Source: Arcanobacterium urinimassiliense
Lineage (GTDB): Bacteria > Actinomycetota > Actinomycetes > Actinomycetales > Actinomycetaceae
NCBI RefSeq assembly: GCF_900119495.1
Contig: NZ_LT632435.1
Coordinates: 1,616,996 to 1,679,298 of the forward strand
DNA length: 62,303 nucleotides
Direction: 5' to 3'
This document shows positions 51,372-59,039 of this stretch, in pieces; the stretch's first letter is position 1, and every line of letters starts with the position of its first letter. Below the pieces are notes generated by a model. The model searched no databases, had not been told where the DNA came from, and was given only the letters and a program-made list of their open reading frames with translations. Both the position numbers and the translations under genes were made by a program.

Positions 51372-52691
51372 ATGAAAAAGCATCTAGTACCATTTTCCGC
51401 CACTGCTGCATCACTGGGTGGCTTCCTTTTTGGTTTCGATACGGCAGTAATTTCGGGAACCACAGCCGCCCTGCAAGATAAATGGGATCTCAGCGCTGGG
51501 CAACTCGGTTTTACCGTATCTTGCGCGCTAATCGGCACTATTATTGGCGCTTTATTCGGCGGCATCCCCGCTGATAGATGGGGGCGCCGGCCAGTTCTCA
51601 AAGGAGTGGCCTCCCTCTACCTATTGACCTCCATATGCGTAGCTATCGCCAATAGTTGGGCATTTTTCTTAGTATTTCGTATGCTAGGCGGCATAGCAGT
51701 AGGTGCATCTTCCGTAATAGCGCCACTATATACTGCAGAAATATCTCCAGCCGCCCGCCGCGGAAAATTAGTAGCTACCGTACAACTCAACATAGTTATC
51801 GGAATAGTAGTTTCATATCTATCTAACTACGTCATAGTTAAGATGATGCCTATCGAAGTAGGCTGGCGTTGGATGCTCGGAATTCAAGCAATTCCGTCGT
51901 TAATTTTCCTCGCAGTTTGCTATTTCATTCCTGAGAGCCCGCGGTGGCTGCACCAGCACGGCAAAGAAAAAGAATCTTTAACGGTCATGAAAGATCTATG
52001 GGGGAACGAAGAAGCCGCAGAAGTATTGGCCAATATGCAACAAATCGTTCCGCAAGCAAAAACAAAAGAACCTTTCTTCTCCAGCCGTACTGCCCGCCCA
52101 ATTGCGATGGCTATTCTTATCGCCTTCTTCTCCCAGTTCGCTGGCACTAATGCGGTACTCTACTACGCGCCTTCTCTCTTGCAATCAGCAGGTATTGCGG
52201 GCGATGCCGCTTTCGCGTCTTCCATATTAGTAGGGTTGACGAATTTAGTATTCACACTGCTGGGACGCTCACTAGTAGATAAAGTGGGGCGGCGGCCGTT
52301 AGTAACTTTGGGAGCTGGAGTAGATTTATTAGCTTTGGTAGCAATTGCAGGTATTTTCTACTTCTCCGGCAATAATCTATCTACCACGACGGGCATTATC
52401 GTTTTGCTTTTGATCATCGTATTCATTGCCGCATTGGCGGTGGGAATCGGCTCAGTACTATGGGTATTCATCTCGGAAATCTTCCCACCCGAACACCGCG
52501 CCAATGGGCAAGCCACTGGTTCGGCTGCACACTGGGTAGCGGCAGCGATTATTTCCGGCACTTTCCCCGTAATGTTTAAAGCCTCTATGACTTTCACATT
52601 CCTTTTCTACGCAGCTTGTATGCTAGGTGCAGTGATTTGGTCACGCACTATGATGCCGGAAACAAAGGGATCAATCCTCGAAGAAGTCTAA
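51372..52691 (+). CDS. Sugar porter (MFS, SP family)
   Basis: A 439-aa transporter with twelve membrane helices. Sugar-porter signatures: GFLFGFDTAVISG in helix 1, DRWGRRPVLKG in loop 2-3, PESPRWL before the central loop, QFAGTNAVLYYAPSLLQSAG in helix 7, GRRPLV in loop 8-9 and PETKGS at the end. TAGGAAAT precedes the ATG. It lies 61 nt upstream of the LacI-GH32 gene, so sucrose or fructose is the likely substrate, taken up with H+. Confidence 0.9.
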   Translation: MKKHLVPFSATAASLGGFLFGFDTAVISGTTAALQDKWDLSAGQLGFTVSCALIGTIIGALFGGIPADRWGRRPVLKGVASLYLLTSICVAIANSWAFFLVFRMLGGIAVGASSVIAPLYTAEISPAARRGKLVATVQLNIVIGIVVSYLSNYVIVKMMPIEVGWRWMLGIQAIPSLIFLAVCYFIPESPRWLHQHGKEKESLTVMKDLWGNEEAAEVLANMQQIVPQAKTKEPFFSSRTARPIAMAILIAFFSQFAGTNAVLYYAPSLLQSAGIAGDAAFASSILVGLTNLVFTLLGRSLVDKVGRRPLVTLGAGVDLLALVAIAGIFYFSGNNLSTTTGIIVLLLIIVFIAALAVGIGSVLWVFISEIFPPEHRANGQATGSAAHWVAAAIISGTFPVMFKASMTFTFLFYAACMLGAVIWSRTMMPETKGSILEEV

Positions 52692-52752
52692 AAGAGCAAT
52701 CTAGCTCAGCGGCGAGGTCACATTTCAATCCGTACTTGCAGAGGAGGAAAAG

Positions 52753-55215
52753 ATGCAAAAAGTAAGTATGAAAGACGTAGCGCAATACGCTGGCGTATCC
52801 ATCACTACCGTATCTCACGTCCTCAACGGTACGCGCCGCGTCGCTGAATCTACAAAAATGCAAGTTCTAGCAGCTAGCCGGGCACTAAATTACAGTAGTC
52901 CGCGCACTGTGCGCTCTTTACAAGCAGGAGCACTGCCGGGAGTAGGAATCGTCGGCACCTTGCTTGGAAATCCGAGTGGAACTGCATTAAATCTAGAGCT
53001 AGCAAGGCAAGCCACCGATAGTGGATTAACACCGTTCTTATTGGATACTGGCGCAAATGTGCTTACAGAAGAAGCCGCTCTGAATGCTTTGATTGCCCAT
53101 AGAATCGATGCGGTAGTCATTAGTCCGGTACCAGGATGGCGGCGGCATTCTCTGCCCCGTTTACGCCAGCACAAAGTTCCATTTGTAATAGTCAATAGCA
53201 ACGATTTAGCTGTGATTGCACCGCAGATATGCACCGACCATCAGCAAGCTATTAGAGATATTACTATGCATCTGCTGGAGCATGGAGCACGATATCCCGT
53301 ACTTTTTTATCCAGATAGACGCATTAATAACGGATCGCGGCATATGCGAGGATTCGAAGAAGCCTTAATTGAAAAAGGATACCGGATAACGCGCCGGCAA
53401 CTGGTCAATACCCCATCCTCTCCGTGGGGAATCCAGCGGCACATATCTTGGACTTTGGATAATTTCCCGCATATCGATGCTCTCGTATTGGGCAGTTCTG
53501 CTATGTGCGCACCTGCTTTAGCAGAAATTCGCCGCCGCGAGCTCACTATCGGAAAAGATATCCGAGTGGGAGTATTTGAAGATTCTGAAATTTTCAATGA
53601 TCAGTTCTTCTTGCGCGCAATCGACCCGTTAGAAGAAGTGGCAGAAAAAGTAATTGAGAAAATTATTTATTTTCTGCGCACCCAAAGTGGAGCCAATACT
53701 GAATCCTATATCGACTTAGTGCCTTGCCCGCTAGTTACTGGCCCAAGTTGTGGTTGCCCAGCTGTTGAGCAAGAAATACCGCCTTCAGAAACGGAATCAC
53801 ATCCTCTTTATGCTTCTGCACATGGGCGGCGGCATGCTGGATGGATTTCAGATAAACCACCAATTACGAAAAATCGAAAAAATAGCTTATCTCGTATGAA
53901 AGAAAATACTATGACTAAATCTAATAATTTCCCCGATAAATTCTTCCCTGGCCTGCATATGCGCCCCAATTTCGGTTGGGTAAATGATCCGAATGGAATT
54001 CACAAGGTTGGAGATACTTGGCATATGTTCTACCAGTTCAATCCGAAAGCTCCTTGGCATGATCACATTCATTGGGGGCACGCTACTTCCAAAGATCTAG
54101 TAAATTGGAAATCGCAAGAAATTGCGCTAAAACCGCGCGCTGGTAAACCGGATGCAAGTGGCTGCTGGTCTGGGATAGGGCTGGTGCATGAAGGAATTTC
54201 TTCTTTACTCTACACCGCCGTCACGCAGCTCGATGGCCCCTCTCTCACGGTGCTAGCAGAGGAAACAGCTGACCGCACCGGCTGGGAACCCACAAAGGTA
54301 GTGGCTACCATGCCTCCTATTGAAAATATCCGCGCTATGCGCGATCCTTTCGTTTTTGAAGTAGATGGCACTACTTACGCTATTCACGGAGGCGGTTTTG
54401 AAGACGGCACGCCCGCTATATTCCTTTATGATTGCACCGATTGGTACAACTGGAAATATCTAAATACGCTGCTCGTAGGGGATGATTCTATTGCTTCTAT
54501 TTACGCTCCCGCTTCCATTTGGGAATGCCCACAACTGGTAAAAATCGGAAATTCTTGGGTACTTATTGTTTCGCAATGGGTAGAAGCCGAAACGCTTATG
54601 GATCACTTAACCGGAGTTGCCTACCTGGTAGGTGATTTAGATATGAGTGCCGGATATCCCCGATTCGTTCCGCGCACCGGCGGCAAATTAGATGCCGGCC
54701 CCGATTTTTATGCTCCCCAGTGCGTAGTGGATAAAGATCGCATTCTCATGTGGGGTTGGACGTGGGAAGGCTCCGATCGCAGCGATGCAGATATTGACGC
54801 ATCTGGATATAACGGAGCACTCACCCATCCGCGCCGTTTGCATATTTCGGAAGGACGAGTGTGGGCTGCACCTGCCCAAGAACTCTTCGCTTTGCGAGAG
54901 GGGAAAGGGGAAGTGATTACTGAGCTCCCCGATACTTTGCAATTCTCTCTAGATATAGCTGGCACCGGGACTATTGCTTTGCTTGATTCGAGCACTAATG
55001 AAATCCTCTTCTCCGCAGAGATTAGCAATCCGGCTACGCTCTGGGTAGATGGATCATTAGTGGAGCTATTCCAAGACGATACTCCCTCTTTTACGCAGCG
55101 TATCTATCCACAAGGCTCGCTCCAGTTACAACTATCAGAAAATCTACAAGCAACTTTCTACCGGCTATCTGCTTTTGATGACGACGGTACTCGCCTACCG
55201 CGTGCATTGCGTTAA
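52753..55215 (+). CDS. Fused LacI-family regulator and GH32 beta-fructosidase
   Basis: A single 820-aa frame. Residues 1-338 are a LacI repressor: helix-turn-helix MKDVAQYAGVSITTVSHVLNG, hinge region, then a periplasmic-binding-type domain ending near TGPSCGCP. A polar linker (about 339-390) follows. Residues 391-820 are glycoside hydrolase family 32: nucleophile Asp412 in WVNDPNG, Asp531 in the RDP motif, acid/base Glu591 in WECP, and a short C-terminal beta-sandwich. No stop separates the two parts. GAGGAGGAAAAG is a strong ribosome site for the full frame. Internal ATGs at 53896 and 53911 have only GAAAGAAA before them and could give a separate hydrolase. The enzyme would split sucrose or sucrose-6-phosphate in the cytoplasm. 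I know of no such fusion as standard. Confidence 0.85.
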   Translation: MQKVSMKDVAQYAGVSITTVSHVLNGTRRVAESTKMQVLAASRALNYSSPRTVRSLQAGALPGVGIVGTLLGNPSGTALNLELARQATDSGLTPFLLDTGANVLTEEAALNALIAHRIDAVVISPVPGWRRHSLPRLRQHKVPFVIVNSNDLAVIAPQICTDHQQAIRDITMHLLEHGARYPVLFYPDRRINNGSRHMRGFEEALIEKGYRITRRQLVNTPSSPWGIQRHISWTLDNFPHIDALVLGSSAMCAPALAEIRRRELTIGKDIRVGVFEDSEIFNDQFFLRAIDPLEEVAEKVIEKIIYFLRTQSGANTESYIDLVPCPLVTGPSCGCPAVEQEIPPSETESHPLYASAHGRRHAGWISDKPPITKNRKNSLSRMKENTMTKSNNFPDKFFPGLHMRPNFGWVNDPNGIHKVGDTWHMFYQFNPKAPWHDHIHWGHATSKDLVNWKSQEIALKPRAGKPDASGCWSGIGLVHEGISSLLYTAVTQLDGPSLTVLAEETADRTGWEPTKVVATMPPIENIRAMRDPFVFEVDGTTYAIHGGGFEDGTPAIFLYDCTDWYNWKYLNTLLVGDDSIASIYAPASIWECPQLVKIGNSWVLIVSQWVEAETLMDHLTGVAYLVGDLDMSAGYPRFVPRTGGKLDAGPDFYAPQCVVDKDRILMWGWTWEGSDRSDADIDASGYNGALTHPRRLHISEGRVWAAPAQELFALREGKGEVITELPDTLQFSLDIAGTGTIALLDSSTNEILFSAEISNPATLWVDGSLVELFQDDTPSFTQRIYPQGSLQLQLSENLQATFYRLSAFDDDGTRLPRALR

Positions 55216-55249
55216 AAAATATCGAGGCCTAGAAGTTTCTAGATAAATA

Positions 55250-55283
55250 TTGGGTCGCCCAGCTTTCTTGCCGGGCGACCCAA
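55250..55283 (+). terminator. Terminator of the sucrose module
   Basis: TTGGGTCGCCC and GGGCGACCCAA form an 11-bp perfect stem around a 12-nt loop, followed by ATTTTC, 34 nt after the LacI-GH32 stop. Confidence 0.85.
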
Positions 55284-55422
55284 ATTTTCATAATGGTTAC
55301 TTTCGCTCTCATTTTGATACAACGCGATATTTGGGTGCGGAGTTAATATTTTGGGTTAAAACCAGAATATTTCTGATAAACTCTGACCCGTAATATATCC
55401 CATTATAAGAAAGTGTTTTATT

Positions 55423-57267
55423 GTGAAAAGTTTAAGATTGGCCGCTTCAAGTGTGGCAGCGGTTTGCGCTGTATTTGCGCTTGTATTGCCCGGAGGGGTT
55501 GCGTTAGCTGCTGATCCACCAGCGGCGGGTAACGAGGTCCCCAACGGTCCCGATTCGCCCATTGTAAGTTATAAGGGGAATAAGGTTGATATATTCAATT
55601 TTCCGTTCACTGAACAGACGAAGGCAGTTGTCCTTCCTGAAGGTCAGAACGGGTGGGGCTGGGACCCGGCTACAGCAACTCTGACACTGCGTAATTACGA
55701 TAATTCGAAAGTTGTGGCTTCCCAAGACGATAAGTTAGCCAACAATCCGAATGATCAGAACGCGCGCACGCGAGTCGTACTTTTTGAAACCAAAAAGAAA
55801 GTAACCGTCAAATTTGAAGGGACTAACCACCTCGCAACCAACTTCGGTAGTGGCATTTCTGCGGAATCCACGGTGTTCATGCTAAAAAATAGCGGCGAAC
55901 ATGATGCAGGTGGACTTGAGCTTGTTGGGGATGACAATGCTTCATTAACCCTGGAAACTCGCGCAACAGATGCTACTTCTGTTACAAATGTCATTCATTT
56001 CTACGATACCCAGGCAAAGAACTCGCCGCTGGTGTTCAGGTCTGGTTCCGTGAATATGAAAATGTCTACCACAGAAAGTGCATGCGCTGCTGCTTCCAAA
56101 GATAACAAGATTCCTGGCGAGTTCCTGCGCCATACGAATGATGTGCAGATTCTCGGGAACGCGAGTCTAACCCAGACGATTAATTCCACCTGTAAGGATA
56201 AGACGGCCTACAAAGCGCTTTTAGCAGGGAATGTTAAAGGCAGTGAGAGTCGCGTATTGTTTGATACGACCAAGCCGGTGACTCTCGCCACGACTGGCAA
56301 TTCATATTCCATGAGCGAATGGTCATGGGTTGACCGTAAAGCGTATCCAGTCTACTGTGACTACTCGGGTAAGGCTCCTGTGAATTTTACGGAAGGCGGA
56401 GTTCCTGGATGCTTGCCCCGTTCGACGAATAAAGACGTTCTAATTGGTAGTATCTCTCCAGTTAATCTGCGTTACCAGAATCCTTTACCTGATGAAGAAA
56501 ACCCTGGATCGTATCTAAAACTTGGGCAGTTCTTAAACGAGGATTCGAGTTCTAAAGAAATAATCCGGCCAACTGAGTCCATGCCGATTACTGTCGGCCA
56601 GGTATTCCCGATTACGGTTACCAACGGTGTGGCCTCGCATGGAAAATTTGCGATCAATAAAGCATTCACGGACGATAAGACAGCTATCGCTGCTAATGCA
56701 GATGTGACTATTAAAGCCAATACTGCTCCCGCCGGGCAGATGTTCGACAAGTGGGTGGCCACAGATAACACCTCTCTGCCCGCTGGGCTTGACGAGAGTG
56801 CTGAGCAGACTACCTTCGCTATGCCGGCCAGCGCGGTGGCTCTTAAAGCTACGTATAAGCCGCTCCCAGCTCCCGCATGGAATGATTCTAAGGCCACTCC
56901 TGGAAACGACGTGAATATCCCGAATACTGGCGGTCCGGTTCAGAAGGGAACAACGGTGAGCACCGATGGTCCTGGAAAGGCAGAGTTGAATAAGGATGGT
57001 TCAATTACGGTGACGGCTGACCCGAAAGCGAAGGTAGGCGACACTATCACTGTGACAGTGAAGGATGCTCAAGGAAATACCGTTGATACCATTGCCGTCA
57101 AGGTCTACCAGGATCAGCGCGAAACTAATACTAAGACCCAGCCGAATACCGGCAAGAACCTGCCAAAAACTGGTACGAATATGGGGGCCTTTGGCTTAGC
57201 TTCTACTGTTCTAATTTCCGCTGGAATGGGGTTCGTTTTAGCGCGCCGCCGCCGGCAGAATCGATAG
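55423..57267 (+). CDS. LPXTG-anchored surface protein with Rib-like domain
   Basis: A 614-aa cell-wall protein. The signal peptide ends near residue 30 (ALAAD). Residues about 60-300 form a beta-rich domain with GWGWDPATATLTLRNYD, a motif of repeated surface domains in Gram-positive bacteria. A segment with APAGQMFDKWVA and FAMPASAVALKATY (about 415-485) looks like a bacterial-repeat (PF18998-like) domain. Next is a Rib-like domain (DGSITVTADPKAKVGDTITVTV, about 525-570), then LPKTG at about 583-587, helix and basic tail. GTG start. Codon choice is less AT-biased than in the genes to its left, which suggests an independent origin. Confidence 0.85.
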   Translation: MKSLRLAASSVAAVCAVFALVLPGGVALAADPPAAGNEVPNGPDSPIVSYKGNKVDIFNFPFTEQTKAVVLPEGQNGWGWDPATATLTLRNYDNSKVVASQDDKLANNPNDQNARTRVVLFETKKKVTVKFEGTNHLATNFGSGISAESTVFMLKNSGEHDAGGLELVGDDNASLTLETRATDATSVTNVIHFYDTQAKNSPLVFRSGSVNMKMSTTESACAAASKDNKIPGEFLRHTNDVQILGNASLTQTINSTCKDKTAYKALLAGNVKGSESRVLFDTTKPVTLATTGNSYSMSEWSWVDRKAYPVYCDYSGKAPVNFTEGGVPGCLPRSTNKDVLIGSISPVNLRYQNPLPDEENPGSYLKLGQFLNEDSSSKEIIRPTESMPITVGQVFPITVTNGVASHGKFAINKAFTDDKTAIAANADVTIKANTAPAGQMFDKWVATDNTSLPAGLDESAEQTTFAMPASAVALKATYKPLPAPAWNDSKATPGNDVNIPNTGGPVQKGTTVSTDGPGKAELNKDGSITVTADPKAKVGDTITVTVKDAQGNTVDTIAVKVYQDQRETNTKTQPNTGKNLPKTGTNMGAFGLASTVLISAGMGFVLARRRRQNR

Positions 57268-57300
57268 TAATCAACCGGCTTTCTAGCCAAAAATAATCTA

Positions 57301-57344
57301 GAGCTTGAGGGGAAGATCCTTTTTAGGGTCTTCCCCTCAAGCTC
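57301..57344. terminator. Long hairpin after the LPXTG gene
   Basis: A perfect 16-bp stem starting GAGCTTGAGGGGAAGA, with a 12-nt loop. The plus-strand tail is not T-rich, while the minus-strand side is (TAGATTATTTTT). It probably ends the surface-protein transcript, with better support on the minus strand. Confidence 0.65.
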
Positions 57345-57435
57345 CCTAGGCTATGGGGTTAAACTGGGGATCTGGCTGAGTTGGTTTAGCGGGTGGGGTA
57401 GCTTAATCGTATATGAGTAAAGGGGCGCCGAATGA

Positions 57436-57465
57436 TTGACTAAGGTAGACCTTAGTTATTAAAAT
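57436..57465 (+). promoter_or_regulatory. Leaderless promoter with a DtxR-like palindrome
   Basis: TTGACT (57436-57441) and TAAAAT (57460-57465) are separated by 18 bp, with the -10 box ending 6 nt before the ATG. A perfect 18-bp palindrome, ACTAAGGT-AG-ACCTTAGT (57439-57456), lies between the boxes. Its TAAGGT half-sites resemble iron-dependent DtxR/IdeR operators. A repressor there would block polymerase directly. Confidence 0.65.
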
Positions 57466-57471
57466 TTCGGT

Positions 57472-58275
57472 ATGGATTACGCGTCTTCTTTACCTCAATC
57501 TGATCGTTCAACCAGTACCGCTGCCGGGCATTGGGTGCTCGCTCGTGCCGGTAAGCGGGTGCTTCGCCCTGGTGGGTTGAAGTTGACGAAACGGATGTTA
57601 ACTGCCGCCGATATACAAGGAAAGCAAATCATCGAGTTTGCTCCCGGCCTGGGTCGTACTGCCCAATTGATCGTGACCGAAGGCGTATCCTCCTATGTTG
57701 GTGTTGATCAAGACCCGGCGGCAGTCGCACGGGTGGAAGCCATCGTCAAACCTCACGGCGGAACAGTCATTAATGCTAAAGCGCAAGACACCGGGTTGAG
57801 TAGTGAAAGCGCTGAGGTAGTGGTGGGGGAAGCGATGCTGACTATGCAAGGTGAAAAAGCCAAAGCCGAAATAGTTGCCGAGGCATTCCGTCTCCTTAAA
57901 CCAGGCGGTTGTTACGCCATCCACGAGCTAGGGCTCACCCCAAATGACATTGACCCAGAGTTGGCTGATGGGTTACGCAAGCAATTAGCCCAGACGATTC
58001 GGGTTAACGCACGCCCGCTGACCGAGAATGAATGGCGTGCGGTGCTAACTAATGCTGGTTTTGAGGTGGAATGGATTAGTTTCGCACCGATGGCGCTATT
58101 GTCGCCCCGGCGTAATCTTGCCGATGAAGGCCTCTTAGGAGTCGTCCGGATTATCCGTAACCTGATTCGCGATAAAGACCTACGAGCCCGGGTTCTTCAG
58201 ATGCGATCCACTTTCAACAAATACCGCGACCACCTGACCGGAATCGCGATAGTGGCTAAGAAACCATCCAACTAA
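57472..58275 (+). CDS. Class I SAM-dependent methyltransferase
   Basis: A 267-aa enzyme. SAM-binding motif I is IIEFAPGLGRTA (about 52-63), the acidic residue of motif II is in YVGVDQDP, and post-motifs are EVVVGEAMLTM and LLKPGGCYAIHEL. The substrate is unknown. There is no ribosome site, and the promoter boxes suggest the message starts at the ATG. The cupin gene follows after 33 nt, probably in one operon behind a palindromic operator. Metal-controlled small-molecule methylation is one possibility. Confidence 0.85.
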   Translation: MDYASSLPQSDRSTSTAAGHWVLARAGKRVLRPGGLKLTKRMLTAADIQGKQIIEFAPGLGRTAQLIVTEGVSSYVGVDQDPAAVARVEAIVKPHGGTVINAKAQDTGLSSESAEVVVGEAMLTMQGEKAKAEIVAEAFRLLKPGGCYAIHELGLTPNDIDPELADGLRKQLAQTIRVNARPLTENEWRAVLTNAGFEVEWISFAPMALLSPRRNLADEGLLGVVRIIRNLIRDKDLRARVLQMRSTFNKYRDHLTGIAIVAKKPSN

Positions 58276-58308
58276 ATTATCTTCCTAATCACCTGAAAGG
58301 TCACCGTT

Positions 58309-58668
58309 ATGAGCGCTGAAACTCCAGCATCCCCAGCCCTAGGCTTCATTAACAATCTAGCTAATGAAATCGAATACGCGTCAGGCTCAACTGTCTCCAA
58401 AACCTTGCTGCGCGCCGAGGGAGTCAATGTCGTCCTATTTTCTTTCGATGCCGGGGAGGAACTTTCCGAACACACGGCTGCAATGCCGGTGCTCGTCGAA
58501 ACCTTAGAAGGTGAGCTTGAAATCACCGCCGAAGGTAAAACCGTGACTCTGCTACCTGGTGGAGTAGTGCATTTCACTACCCGATTACCGCATGCCGTTA
58601 AAGCTATCAAACCATCAAAAATGGTGCTCTACATGCTGGCAAGACCTCAAACCCAGAAGAACGGCTAG
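58309..58668 (+). CDS. Cupin domain protein
   Basis: A 119-aa single-domain cupin. Motif 1 is degenerate (FDAGEELSEHTAAMPVLVETLEGELEI: one His and one Glu), and motif 2 reads LPGGVVHFTTRLPHAVKA with two His. A metal could still be bound. It is co-directional with the methyltransferase and probably shares its operator. The role is unknown. Confidence 0.82.
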   Translation: MSAETPASPALGFINNLANEIEYASGSTVSKTLLRAEGVNVVLFSFDAGEELSEHTAAMPVLVETLEGELEITAEGKTVTLLPGGVVHFTTRLPHAVKAIKPSKMVLYMLARPQTQKNG

Positions 58669-58784
58669 CCAAAAGAGAAATCACACGGTTTAGTTTTATC
58701 TTTCTGGCCGGGAAGCTCCCCTAGTTTGGCCTGCTTGGTTTCCAACTCGCGGGTCTCGTAGACGGTTTCATCGAACAGGCTCAT
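58665..58784 (-). CDS. Possible small protein (39 aa)
   Basis: A short minus-strand frame beginning MSLFDETVYETRELE and ending CDFSFG. AAGGAGAT stands about 13 nt before the ATG, somewhat far. The composition is charged and protein-like, and the stop overlaps the end of the cupin gene. It may be a small gene or the fragment of a lost one; I do not recognise it. Confidence 0.35.
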   Translation of the reverse strand: MSLFDETVYETRELETKQAKLGELPGQKDKTKPCDFSFG

Positions 58785-59039
58785 CGACGACGATTACATC
58801 TCCTTTATGGTAGAGTCAGTTAGTGGTCTGCTCGTGTTCCTCATGTCCCCATTATCTTGGACCTGAGCCGAAAATGGGCGCGATTGCGTTGCTAGGTTTG
58901 CAAAGCACATAGCACTGAGTGGTTTAAGTTGCGGGTTCCGTGCGGAAGTCCCTTTAACGAGAGAAAACCGGGTAGCTTTAGAAGGTGACCGGTTTCGTTG
59001 ACTGGTTATTGAAACTTGTGGTGATTGAGGGAGACTATC

